Below are positions 7,588 through 14,153 of a stretch of DNA of 14,153 nucleotides, piece by piece. The translations under genes and the position numbers were made by a program. The DNA comes from an uncultured Kineothrix sp. (GTDB lineage Bacteria; Bacillota; Clostridia; Lachnospirales; Lachnospiraceae), in assembly GCA_910587275.1 (NCBI GenBank), contig CAJUMD010000090.1:1-14153 (forward strand), given 5' to 3'. The notes under the pieces were generated by a model. The model saw nothing but the letters and a program-made list of their open reading frames with translations. It was not told the origin of the DNA and ran no database searches. The first letter of the stretch is position 1. Every line of letters starts with the position of its first letter.

Positions 7588-7620
7588 ATCTTATCATAGC
7601 CCCATGGATTTATCAAGCAA
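7588..7620 (-). promoter_or_regulatory. Candidate promoter of the HD-GYP/kinase operon
   Basis: On the minus strand TTGATA (7616-7611) is followed after 17 bases by TAAGAT (7593-7588). An overlapping alternative is TTGCTT (7620-7615), 16 bases, TATGAT (7598-7593). Either would start transcription about 50-60 bases before the HD-GYP ATG. About 35 bases further upstream lies a short inverted repeat, TTTTCC-ATAC-GGAAAA (7654-7669), which could be an operator. No other promoter-like site is evident in the two short gaps inside the operon. Confidence 0.5.
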
Positions 7621-7706
7621 AGACTCCGCTTTCCGCGTTCCTCCCGTCACCGGTTTTCCATACGGAAAAGAACAAAATAATATCTTTTGTGTGGAAATGT
7701 CCTTAC

Positions 7707-7749
7707 AAAAAACAAAGGCAGGAAAAGAGTGCGCCCACTCTTTTCCTGC
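7707..7749 (-). terminator. Intrinsic terminator of the symporter gene
   Basis: A perfect 14-bp stem (7718-7731 with 7736-7749; arm GCAGGAAAAGAGTG on either strand) closes a four-base loop, and on the minus strand is followed by CTTTGTTTTTTG. It lies 16 bases past the symporter stop codon and separates that gene from the signalling operon, which therefore has its own promoter. Confidence 0.9.
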
Positions 7750-7765
7750 ACCTGTACTTTGCCTG

Positions 7766-9301
7766 CTACACACGGTGGTTTTTCACATCGTCAAACTCCT
7801 TAAGCATCTCCGCCGTGGGCGCCGGTGTTACAAGGCTGACCGCAACAATGGCAAGCAGCCCCAGCACAAAACCGATGGCAAGGGAATACAGCCCGGTCAC
7901 CGCTCCCAGTGTCTTTCCGCCCGCAAGCGGGATATAGTCCCATACGATTACCGTCAGTGCACCCGTGGCAATTCCCGCTACCGCCCCCTGGAAATTCGTC
8001 CGTCTCCAATACAGCGACAAAAGCACCGTGGGACCGAATGCCGCGCCGAGTCCCGCCCACGCATTAGAGACCAGCCCCATAATGGAACTGTTCGGGTCCA
8101 GGGCGATGAGATAAGCCAAAATCGCGATGATAAACACCGTAATCCTGCTGACCGTCAGTACCGTCTTGTCATCCGCATCCTTTTTCCACACCCCTTTAAA
8201 AATATCCTCCGCCATACTGGAAGCGCTGACCAAAAGCTGGGAATCCGCCGTGGACATGATTGCCGCCAGGATACCGCAAAGGAAGATACCGCCGATAACC
8301 GGGGCTTTCCAATCCTGCGTAAACAATTTAATAATCATTTCGATAAAAACATTTTCTTCCGCACCGCCGCTTAACACCGTGGGATACAGGTATGCCCTTC
8401 CGATAACCCCGATAACCACCGCAAAAGCCAGTGACAGCGCCACCCATCCGATGGCAATCCCTTTTGATTTTTTCAACTCCTTCTCATCCCTGACCGCCAT
8501 AAAACGTACCAGGATATGGGGCATTCCACAGTAGCCAAGCCCCCATGCGAGCTGGGAAATGATATCCACCGCACGGTACGTCCCCGTCCCGTCATTGGTA
8601 AGGCTTAAGAATCCCGCAGCGCCGCCTGCCACACCGCTCAGTTCCAGGGCTCCGGAAACATTCCCGCCCCCCACCAGCATCCATGCCGCAATGGGTACCA
8701 CCAAAAGGCCGATTAACATTAACGTCCCCTGGATAAAGTCCGTAGCGCACACCGCCAAAAAACCGCCCATAAACGTATAGGTCAGAATCACCAGCACGCC
8801 TACCGTAAGGGCAATCCGGTAATCCATGCCGAATACCGAATGAAACAGCTTACCGCCCGCCGCCAGTGCGGATGCCGTGTAAACCAGGAAGAAAATCACA
8901 ATCGTAACGGAGGAAATTAACAGCAGTACCCTTTTTTTATCATGGAAACGGTTCTCAAAATAAGTGGGCAGAGTCAGCGAGTTGTTGGCACGGATTGTAT
9001 AGCTCCGCAGCCGTCCCGAAATAAACAGCCAGTTGCATACCGTTCCGCCGAAAAGCCCGATGGCAATCCATGCCTGCCCGGTCCCAAGCGCATATACGCT
9101 CCCCGGCAGTCCCATCAGCAGCCATCCGCTCATATCGGAAGCCTGCGCCGAAAGCGCCGCCACCCAGCCGTTTAACTGCCTGCCCCCAAGAAAATAATCC
9201 TCGGAGCTGTTGTTTTTCTTCGCATACACCGCACCGACAAAAACCATCATCAGCAGGTATAACACGAACGCTACAATAATCCATCCCAATGAGTCGCTCA
9301 T
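7766..9301 (-). CDS. putP: Sodium/proline symporter, PutP-like
   Basis: The start is ATG 9301 (MSDSLGWIIV), with GGAGG seven bases upstream; an in-frame extension to 9352 would overlap the promoter region and lacks a ribosome site. The 511-residue product is a sodium:solute symporter of the SSF family, close to the usual PutP length of about 500, with about 12-13 membrane helices. Sequence marks include SAQASDMSGWLLMGLPGS (51-68), where D56 and S58 align with the sodium/proline site Asp55 and Ser57 of E. coli PutP, the YTFMGGFLAVCATDFIQG segment (175-192), LGYCGMPHILVRFMA (255-269) and AAIMSTADSQLL (346-357), matching E. coli Ser340/Thr341. It would import L-proline with sodium for nutrition or osmotic balance. 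It is a single-gene unit with its own promoter and terminator. Proline specificity is by family resemblance; related substrates are possible. Confidence 0.92.
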   Translation of the reverse strand: MSDSLGWIIVAFVLYLLMMVFVGAVYAKKNNSSEDYFLGGRQLNGWVAALSAQASDMSGWLLMGLPGSVYALGTGQAWIAIGLFGGTVCNWLFISGRLRSYTIRANNSLTLPTYFENRFHDKKRVLLLISSVTIVIFFLVYTASALAAGGKLFHSVFGMDYRIALTVGVLVILTYTFMGGFLAVCATDFIQGTLMLIGLLVVPIAAWMLVGGGNVSGALELSGVAGGAAGFLSLTNDGTGTYRAVDIISQLAWGLGYCGMPHILVRFMAVRDEKELKKSKGIAIGWVALSLAFAVVIGVIGRAYLYPTVLSGGAEENVFIEMIIKLFTQDWKAPVIGGIFLCGILAAIMSTADSQLLVSASSMAEDIFKGVWKKDADDKTVLTVSRITVFIIAILAYLIALDPNSSIMGLVSNAWAGLGAAFGPTVLLSLYWRRTNFQGAVAGIATGALTVIVWDYIPLAGGKTLGAVTGLYSLAIGFVLGLLAIVAVSLVTPAPTAEMLKEFDDVKNHRV

Positions 9302-9326
9302 CTTATGTCCTCCCTGTATTTTAAGT

Positions 9327-9336
9327 TTGTATACAA
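9327..9336. promoter_or_regulatory. Perfect palindrome in the putP leader, candidate operator
   Basis: TTGTATACAA is a perfect 10-bp palindrome about 20 bases after the predicted putP transcription start and about 25 bases before its start codon. The GT..AC arrangement is of the kind bound by GntR-family repressors (general knowledge). No regulator gene is beside it, so this is only a candidate site. Confidence 0.35.
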
Positions 9337-9359
9337 TAATACCGTTGCACACAAATCTG

Positions 9360-9388
9360 ATTATACGGTAAGGACACCGTTAAGTCAA
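9360..9388 (-). promoter_or_regulatory. putP promoter
   Basis: On the minus strand TTGACT (9388-9383), a 17-base spacer and a perfect TATAAT (9365-9360) form a near-consensus housekeeping promoter about 60 bases before the putP start. The spacer contains ACGGT and ACCGT as an inverted pair (9365-9369 and 9376-9380, plus-strand reading), and the same half-site recurs at 9341-9346 and 9419-9425, suggesting a bound regulator. Confidence 0.85.
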
Positions 9389-9450
9389 TACTTTACCAAA
9401 GTAATGCGGAAAATTAGTAACGGTTCAGCCTGAAATGTTGTGTTCGTAGA

Positions 9451-9773
9451 TGGGGTGGACGCAAAAACCAGGAACGGGATGCCCTGCCCCGGTTTGACCC
9501 TGCCGCCCTGTGCTCCCCTTGCTGGTAGCTTTTCAAACCTGATGGCAAAAATGGGCTATTTCTAATTGTTTCCAAACGGCAGTTTATGACCACGGCGGCG
9601 AAACTCCTCCCTTTGGTCGTCAGACAACGCCGCCTAATGCGGTCATAAACTGCCGTTTGGAAACAATAAGAAATACCACCATTTTTTTAAACAGGTTGTA
9701 AAAAGCTACCGGCAAGGGAAGCACAGGGCGGCAGGGTCAAACCGGGGCAGGGCATCCCGTTCCTGGCTTTTGC
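9451..9773. repeat. Large near-palindromic repeat element
   Basis: The segment from about 9461 to 9603 reappears as its reverse complement at about 9628-9773, giving two arms of about 140-145 bases around a 25-base centre. By eye the arms agree at well over 80 percent. Perfect blocks include ATAAACTGCCGTTTGGAAAC, GCACAGGGCGGCAGGGTC and GGGGCAGGGCATCCCGTTCC. A related single arm is at the window start (20-180), and that match continues outward to about 9451. No transposase-like reading frame or clear target duplication is seen. It fits a small non-autonomous mobile element or dispersed structured repeat; RNA from either strand would fold into one long hairpin. Confidence 0.85.
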
Positions 9774-9801
9774 TGGGTATCAAAAAATGTAATACCGCAT
9801 C

Positions 9802-9840
9802 ATAGCATTTCTTTTACTTTATAGCATTTCTTTTTACTTT
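9802..9840. repeat. Two-copy tandem repeat of about 20 bp
   Basis: ATAGCATTTCTTTTACTTT (9802-9820) is followed directly by the same sequence with one extra T (9821-9840). It lies between the palindromic element and the stem at the end of the solute-binding protein gene. Nothing else codable is seen in 9774-9845. Its role is unknown; slippage duplication is likely. Confidence 0.85.
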
Positions 9841-9845
9841 ACCAA

Positions 9846-9916
9846 GCACGGAAGTGATTATTTTGCGGGACATGCCATCCCGCTGCCGCCGCCCCGCAAA
9901 ATAATCACTCCCGTGC
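9846..9916 (-). terminator. Long stem overlapping the stop codon of the solute-binding protein gene
   Basis: Bases 9846-9869 pair with 9893-9916 over 24 positions with one mismatch, leaving a 23-base loop. The right arm contains the last codons and the TGA of the gene ending at 9905. Within this region a second hairpin, GCGGGA (9865-9870) with TCCCGC (9878-9883), competes with the long stem. On the minus strand the sequence after the stem (TTGGTAAAGTAAAAAG) is not a T-run, so classical intrinsic termination is doubtful; a 3' protective structure or attenuating stem is equally possible. Confidence 0.45.
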
Positions 9917-11221
9917 GTCCGCCAAAGACTCCGCCTGCAGCCGGTCAAATTCCGCCATGCATTCATCCACCGTAGCGCCGTTTAACAGTTCCCGCACGAT
10001 TAAACAGGTATTGCCCCACTGTTCCACCTTCATCCCTGCATTGGCGCCGAGGACATAAACATTTTCCTCTATCCGGTCGTTCAGCGGTTTTAATGCCGGA
10101 ATGCAGTCCACCTCCACATTTTTGGACGGGGAAATCACTTTGTTGGTTTCCGTATATACCCGGAGCGCTTCGTCGGAAAGCACGACTTCCAAAAAGTCCC
10201 TGGCATCTTCCGCATGTTCCGCGTGGGTGCCGATGCCGTACCCGGTCAAGGGCATCACCGGCATCTGTCCCCTATCGCTTGGGAAACCGATAACCAGCAT
10301 TTCAAAATCCGTTTTTCCATACGCAGTCTCCGTATTTGCCGCCCCCCAGTACGCCATGACAATGGGCGTTTTCTGGGCAAGGAAATCTTCCCTTTCCCCT
10401 TCGAGCGCCTCGCTCACATAAGCCTTTTCGGCATCAATGTAACCGCAGTCAATCATCTCCTGAAGGAACTCAAAACCCGGACGCATATAGTCGCTGTATT
10501 TACTTTCCCCGCTGTTTAGAGCCGCAATTTCCGCTTCCGTGTTTCCCCCGTTGTACAAATCCGCATATGCCTGCGCCAAAACAAAATTCTCCAGCCACCA
10601 GCGGTTCGCCCCCACCGGGGTCTCAATCCCGTTTTCCTTAAACACCCGGCAGCATTCCAGGAATTCTTCCGGCGTGTTTGGCAGTTCCAAATTATACCGG
10701 TCAAACATGTCTTTGTTGACAAATAAACCGTATGCTACTACTTCCTGCGGGATTGCCACCAGCTTTCCGTCCACCGTATTCGCCGTTTTCACCACGTCAC
10801 GCAGATTTTGGGCACACTCCAGCCCGGATAAGTCCATCAGTCTCCCTTCTCCGCCCAATACCTGGATAACATCCGGGTTTAAGAGATAAATGTCATCCAT
10901 ATTGTTGCGCGCCCTGTCCAGCGCCACGTCGTCATACGTCTTATCCTGATAGTTCTCCGCCGTATAAGTAATATAGCCTACGGTCACACCCAGCTTTTCC
11001 TCTGCCATAATCACGGTTTTGTCCATGGCGCTCCTTGCCACATTCTCCGCATCCGGTTCCATTTTTTCCATGGGGCTGTACAGGTTCACGATACGGTTAT
11101 TTTCTTCCTCCGTTTCCACCAGATTCAGGCCATGTGATCCGCTTCCACATGCCGCCATGGATACAAAAAGCATCAGCGCCAAACATGCCGCCGCTGCTAT
11201 TCTATTGCTCTTGCTTTCCAT
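9905..11221 (-). CDS. Extracellular solute-binding lipoprotein, family 1 type
   Basis: The ATG at 11221 follows AAAGGG with seven bases between. The 438-residue product has a lipoprotein signal peptide (hydrophobic core ACLALMLFVS, lipobox SMAAC with Cys25) and a mature part typical of ABC sugar-binding proteins: EKLGVTVGYITYTAENYQD, DDIYLLNPDVIQ, VDGKLVAIPQEVVAYGLFVNKDMFDRYNLELPNTPEEFLECC, and a C-terminal lobe with DFLEVVLSDEALRVYT. It should sit on the outer face of the membrane and bind a small ligand, probably a sugar or oligosaccharide. No permease or ATPase gene lies near it. Instead it follows, 76 bases downstream, a hybrid kinase with an extracytoplasmic sensor, so a sensing role, like TorT-TorS or XylFII-LytS pairs, is more likely than transport. 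The ligand cannot be told. Its 3' end lies inside a long stem. Confidence 0.85.
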   Translation of the reverse strand: MESKSNRIAAAACLALMLFVSMAACGSGSHGLNLVETEEENNRIVNLYSPMEKMEPDAENVARSAMDKTVIMAEEKLGVTVGYITYTAENYQDKTYDDVALDRARNNMDDIYLLNPDVIQVLGGEGRLMDLSGLECAQNLRDVVKTANTVDGKLVAIPQEVVAYGLFVNKDMFDRYNLELPNTPEEFLECCRVFKENGIETPVGANRWWLENFVLAQAYADLYNGGNTEAEIAALNSGESKYSDYMRPGFEFLQEMIDCGYIDAEKAYVSEALEGEREDFLAQKTPIVMAYWGAANTETAYGKTDFEMLVIGFPSDRGQMPVMPLTGYGIGTHAEHAEDARDFLEVVLSDEALRVYTETNKVISPSKNVEVDCIPALKPLNDRIEENVYVLGANAGMKVEQWGNTCLIVRELLNGATVDECMAEFDRLQAESLADARE

Positions 11222-11297
11222 ACCTTTTCCCTTTCCAAATTCTTCCGCAATTCCCCTTCAGTCTTCCTTTTGCTCCATGCTCCTGCCGGCAGGCATG

Positions 11298-13898
11298 TCA
11301 CCTGATATACTGCCGAAGCACCTTCTTTAGCAGCTCCACATCCACCGGTTTTGCCAAATGGACATTCATTCCGGCATTTAACGCCTCCTTCTCGTCTTCC
11401 GCAAAAGCGTTCGCCGTCATGGCGATAATGGGAATTTTTGCCGCATCCTCCCGATTCAATGCCCGAATCGCCCTCGTTGCGTCGTATCCGTTCATCACCG
11501 GCATCTGGACATCCATCAGGATAGCGTCAAATTCACCCTCACCGGCCCGCATAAAACGCTCCAGCGCCAGCCTGCCGTTCTCGGCAATCTCACATTTAGC
11601 GCCCTCCATCGACAAAATTTCGGACAAAATTTCCGCATTAATTTCGTTATCCTCCGCAGCAAGGAAGTTCAAACCTTCCAGACTGTTTTCTTCCCCGGTT
11701 TCCGCTTCCTGTTTTCCACCGGCTTCCCCTGTCCGCATTTCCGTAATTTTTTCCTTCAGCGCCGATAAGAAAAACGGCTTCATAAGGACACCCGTATATC
11801 CCATCCGCAGCGCTTCTTCCATACCGTCCAGGCATTCCATGCCGTCCGCGCCATAAGTTGTTATGAAAAGGATGGGCGCCGGTTCCGGCAGGGCTTCCCG
11901 TATCCGTTCCACCGTTCGGATGCCCTCCATATCCGGCACATCCCATTCCACCATCAGCATGTGGTATGCCCTTTGCGTCCCGTTGACTTCCTCCATCTTA
12001 TGCACGGCTTCTTCCACGCAGGATGCCGTATCCACCGCAATACCCATGCCGTCCATCAGCATCCGTATGTTTCTTTCTTCCCTCACATCCGCATCCACAA
12101 ACAGGAGACGGGATATCCCGCTTTCCTCCCAAAACTTCTTATCCGCCTGTCCTTCCGGTATGCGGAACTCCAAATCCACCCGGAACAGACTTCCCTTGCC
12201 CACCTCGCTGGTCACTTCGATGGTTCCGCCCATCAGCTCTACAATATTTTTCGTAATCGCCATACCAAGCCCGGTACCCTGTACTTTGTTCGTGGTACTG
12301 TTTTCCGCCCTCGTAAATGCATCGAAAATGGTTTTTAAATATTCCGGCGTCATTCCGTATCCGTCGTCCTCCACTTCGATGCGGATATGCTCAAACTGGC
12401 TGGACCTCTGCTTTAAACCGATGATGCGGAACCATATATTTCCCCCTTCCGGCGTATACTTTACGGCATTGGAAAGCAGATTAATCAGAATCTGGTTAAT
12501 CCTCGTCTCGTCGCCAATCAGATATTCATGCTTCACATCCGTAACTTCCACATGGAATTCCTGTGACCTGGCGCCCGCCATCGGTCGAATAATCGCATCC
12601 ACGGAGGAAACAAGGTCGTTTAAGGTAAACTCCTCCACATTCAGCACGACCTTCCCGCTTTCTATCTTGGAAACATCCAAAATATCGTTAATCAGACTGA
12701 GCAGGTGCTGCCCGGACGCCATGATTTTTTTCGTGTATTCCCGTACTTTATCCGGGTTCTCCGCATCCTTGGCCAGGAGAGTGGTAAAACCGATTACCGC
12801 ATTCATCGGCGTACGGATGTCATGGGACATGTTAGAAAGGAAAGTCGTCTTGGAATTGCTTGCCATCTGTGCCGCCTGCAGCGCCTCCGTCAGTTGTTTG
12901 TTATGCAGTTCCCGTTCCGCTTCCCGTTCCCTCCGTATTTTTATCTGCTGCCGCTGGTTCAGGTAATACAGCAGGCAGCAAAGGAAAAACGCAATCAGCA
13001 TGGCTGCCACTACAATAAGGATATTCTGGTTTACCGCCTTTCCCTCCTGCTGGATTGCCTCAATGGGCACATAACCAATCAGGTAAATCGTACCGCCGTT
13101 TACCGTCCACATATAGTTCAGGGCGCGCTTTCCCCTGATATCATGATAAAACATGATATTTTTCCCGTTTTTCACGCATTCTTCCACCTCGGCACGCAGC
13201 GCTTCCTCCCGGATATCGTTCGCCCGGTAAAAATCCTCCAGGTTCAGGTGTCCCGCGCTCCGCTCCCCCATTCCCTTTGGTTTGAGCACAAACCGCTCCG
13301 TTTTTGCATCCATAATGTATAGGAGGGCACGTTTATTGTAAAACCCGTTGGGAAGTGATTTGTCCAGGGAATCATACGTATACTCCACGTAAAGCGTACC
13401 GGTGTTTCTGCCTTCTTTTTCCACCGGACATTTGATGGTGTATGCCCATGTCCCCATATAATTCAGGTAAGAATGGGAAATCAACAGCCCATCCACCACT
13501 CCGCCCGAAGAAAAATCCAGTCCTTCCTCGGAAAAAACTTCCCCCGTACTGGAAATTCCTTCCGTTTCCCCCGCACGGATAAACGCAATCTTCACCATCG
13601 TCTGGTTCTTCCGGTAAGAACGGACATACTCCTCCGGCTCCTCCCGCTCCGCAATTTCCTGTGCCATCAGCTTTTGGAACTCCGCTTCTTTCTTTAAAAT
13701 TGCTTCTATGGTACACTTTATCAAATCCAGGCTTTCATTCAGGTTTTGGATTGCCGCTGTCGACATTTCCCTTGATATCTTCCATGATACCGACAAAACC
13801 ACCGCCCCCAAAATACAAAAAACAAGTATCATGGAGAGAAGCAGCGGAAACCCTTTATCCGTTCCGTATTTATTCTGTTTCCTTCTTATCCACTTCAT
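11298..13898 (-). CDS. Hybrid histidine kinase with extracytoplasmic sensor and two receiver domains
   Basis: The start is ATG 13898 (MKWIRRKQNK), six bases after GGAGA; GTG 13916 and ATG 13904 are in frame but badly spaced. The 866-residue product has a membrane helix (17-39), an extracytoplasmic sensor of about 250 residues (40-291, Cache-like size and position), a second membrane helix (292-313), a charged coil, the H-box SNMSHDIRTPMNAVIGF with His359, N-box NAVKYT, G-boxes DDGYGM and GTGLGMA, then two receivers. The first (about 596-719) has Glu651 where the phospho-aspartate should be (MVEWDVPDMEG) but keeps D602, D604 and MKP. The second (743-864) is complete: E749/D750, D796 in LMDVQMPVMNG, T828 and K850. 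No Hpt is present, so phosphate must be handed to a separate Hpt, possibly that of the kinase at 3358-6375. It is transcribed from a strong promoter at 13959-13988 and is followed by the solute-binding lipoprotein gene, its likely ligand-presenting partner. Confidence 0.92.
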   Translation of the reverse strand: MKWIRRKQNKYGTDKGFPLLLSMILVFCILGAVVLSVSWKISREMSTAAIQNLNESLDLIKCTIEAILKKEAEFQKLMAQEIAEREEPEEYVRSYRKNQTMVKIAFIRAGETEGISSTGEVFSEEGLDFSSGGVVDGLLISHSYLNYMGTWAYTIKCPVEKEGRNTGTLYVEYTYDSLDKSLPNGFYNKRALLYIMDAKTERFVLKPKGMGERSAGHLNLEDFYRANDIREEALRAEVEECVKNGKNIMFYHDIRGKRALNYMWTVNGGTIYLIGYVPIEAIQQEGKAVNQNILIVVAAMLIAFFLCCLLYYLNQRQQIKIRREREAERELHNKQLTEALQAAQMASNSKTTFLSNMSHDIRTPMNAVIGFTTLLAKDAENPDKVREYTKKIMASGQHLLSLINDILDVSKIESGKVVLNVEEFTLNDLVSSVDAIIRPMAGARSQEFHVEVTDVKHEYLIGDETRINQILINLLSNAVKYTPEGGNIWFRIIGLKQRSSQFEHIRIEVEDDGYGMTPEYLKTIFDAFTRAENSTTNKVQGTGLGMAITKNIVELMGGTIEVTSEVGKGSLFRVDLEFRIPEGQADKKFWEESGISRLLFVDADVREERNIRMLMDGMGIAVDTASCVEEAVHKMEEVNGTQRAYHMLMVEWDVPDMEGIRTVERIREALPEPAPILFITTYGADGMECLDGMEEALRMGYTGVLMKPFFLSALKEKITEMRTGEAGGKQEAETGEENSLEGLNFLAAEDNEINAEILSEILSMEGAKCEIAENGRLALERFMRAGEGEFDAILMDVQMPVMNGYDATRAIRALNREDAAKIPIIAMTANAFAEDEKEALNAGMNVHLAKPVDVELLKKVLRQYIR

Positions 13899-13923
13899 CC
13901 ACATTCTCCAAACCACTCACTGT

Positions 13924-13952
13924 TTGCCATTTTACAGATATTTAGGTATAAT
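13924..13952 (+). promoter_or_regulatory. Candidate promoter of the methyltransferase gene
   Basis: TTGCCA (13924-13929), a 17-base spacer and TATAAT (13947-13952) form a near-consensus promoter pointing right. Transcription would begin near 13959, giving a leader of about 100 bases before ATG 14057. The -10 box lies in the left arm of the shared palindrome. Confidence 0.7.
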
Positions 13953-13967
13953 ATTTATATTATACCT
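13944..13967. promoter_or_regulatory. Perfect 24-bp palindrome covering two divergent -10 boxes
   Basis: AGGTATAATAT (13944-13954), a TT spacer, and ATATTATACCT (13957-13967) form a perfect inverted repeat. Each arm contains the TATAAT of one of two face-to-face promoters, so a dimeric regulator bound here would block both genes. Part of the symmetry follows from two -10 boxes facing each other, but the outer AGG/CCT match goes beyond that. Confidence 0.6.
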
Positions 13968-13988
13968 TTCCCCTTCTTTCCGTGTCAA
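13959..13988 (-). promoter_or_regulatory. Promoter of the sensor kinase/solute-binding protein unit
   Basis: On the minus strand a perfect TTGACA (13988-13983), an 18-base spacer and a perfect TATAAT (13964-13959) precede the kinase start by about 60 bases. Its -10 box is the right arm of the shared palindrome. Confidence 0.85.
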
Positions 13989-14056
13989 TAGAACCATAGT
14001 CAGGGGGGCGGGGAAACAAGGAACCTAAACAAAACATCATAAAAGGAGAGAAAACC

Positions 14057-14153
14057 ATGTGGACAGCCGCTAATTGGAAAGATTACGAAATCCTTGACCC
14101 TTCCTCCGGGGAAAAACTGGAACGCTGGGGGGATTACCTCCTCGTACGCCCCG
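14057..14153 (+). CDS. N-terminus of a class I SAM-dependent methyltransferase, cut by the window end
   Basis: The ATG at 14057 follows AGGAG (14044-14048) with eight bases between. Thirty-two residues are visible, beginning MWTAANWKDYEILDPSSG and continuing GEKLERWGDYLLVRP before the window ends. From recall, this opening is typical of roughly 300-residue Lachnospiraceae methyltransferases annotated as class I SAM-dependent, related to rRNA cytosine methyltransferases. The SAM-binding and catalytic motifs lie beyond the window, so the identification rests on the N-terminus alone. The gene is divergent from the kinase unit and shares its palindromic promoter region. Confidence 0.6.
   Translation, partial: MWTAANWKDYEILDPSSGEKLERWGDYLLVRP

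Noticed and set aside
7580..8374. Plus-strand 264-residue open frame over the putP 3' end
   Set aside because: It runs through the terminator hairpin and antisense to conserved symporter motifs.
9451..9773. Complete insertion sequence
   Set aside because: No transposase-like frame, and the element is almost entirely palindrome; no clear target duplication.
11282..11293. CCTGCCGGCAGG palindrome between kinase and binding-protein genes as a terminator
   Set aside because: It has no loop or following T-run, and the short gap suggests the two genes are co-transcribed.
11863..12966. Plus-strand 367-residue open frame opposite the sensor kinase
   Set aside because: It is a long shadow of the kinase core caused by codon bias; no ribosome site or recognisable domain.
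1..14153. CRISPR array, tRNA or rRNA genes
   Set aside because: No regularly spaced short repeats and no tRNA-like or rRNA-like segment were seen on reading both strands.

Overview
The window looks like chromosomal DNA of a Lachnospiraceae-type clostridium. The evidence is the moderate GC content, strong GGAGG ribosome sites, TTGACA/TATAAT promoters, several large hybrid sensor kinases of the type common in that family, and a methyltransferase N-terminus I recall from those genomes. That placement is inference from style and recall, not from a search.

Layout, left to right. (1) Positions 1-180 hold one arm of an interspersed repeat. (2) A 54-residue unknown protein is encoded on the plus strand (366-530), behind a -10 box and a foldable leader. 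(3) A minus-strand signalling operon fills 609-7526. Read in the direction of transcription it encodes a receiver/HD-GYP response regulator (a probable cyclic-di-GMP phosphodiesterase), then a membrane hybrid kinase with a dead and a live receiver plus an Hpt domain, then a second membrane hybrid kinase whose receiver runs into a DegV-type lipid-binding domain. That DegV domain is cut by a single in-frame TAA at 1230-1232. (4) A minus-strand sodium/proline symporter gene, putP-like (7766-9301), has a clear terminator and a consensus promoter. (5) A gene-free stretch (9302-9904) carries a roughly 320-bp nearly palindromic element related to the repeat at the window start, a 20-bp tandem duplication, and a 24-bp stem that swallows the stop codon of the next gene. 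(6) A two-gene minus-strand unit (9905-13898) encodes a hybrid kinase with an extracytoplasmic sensor domain and, downstream of it, a lipoprotein solute-binding protein with no transporter genes beside it. (7) A divergent plus-strand methyltransferase gene starts at 14057 and leaves the window. Its promoter and the kinase promoter share one perfect 24-bp palindrome.

How the genes may work together: three hybrid kinases carry receivers but only one carries an Hpt domain, and no DNA-binding output protein is present. A plausible reading is a phosphorelay in which the Hpt of the middle kinase serves as hub and the REC-HD-GYP protein is one output, changing cyclic-di-GMP. The kinase-receiver-DegV protein would be a second, lipid-linked output, now broken or split. 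The solute-binding lipoprotein probably presents a ligand to the kinase encoded next to it. These links are inferred from domains and gene order.
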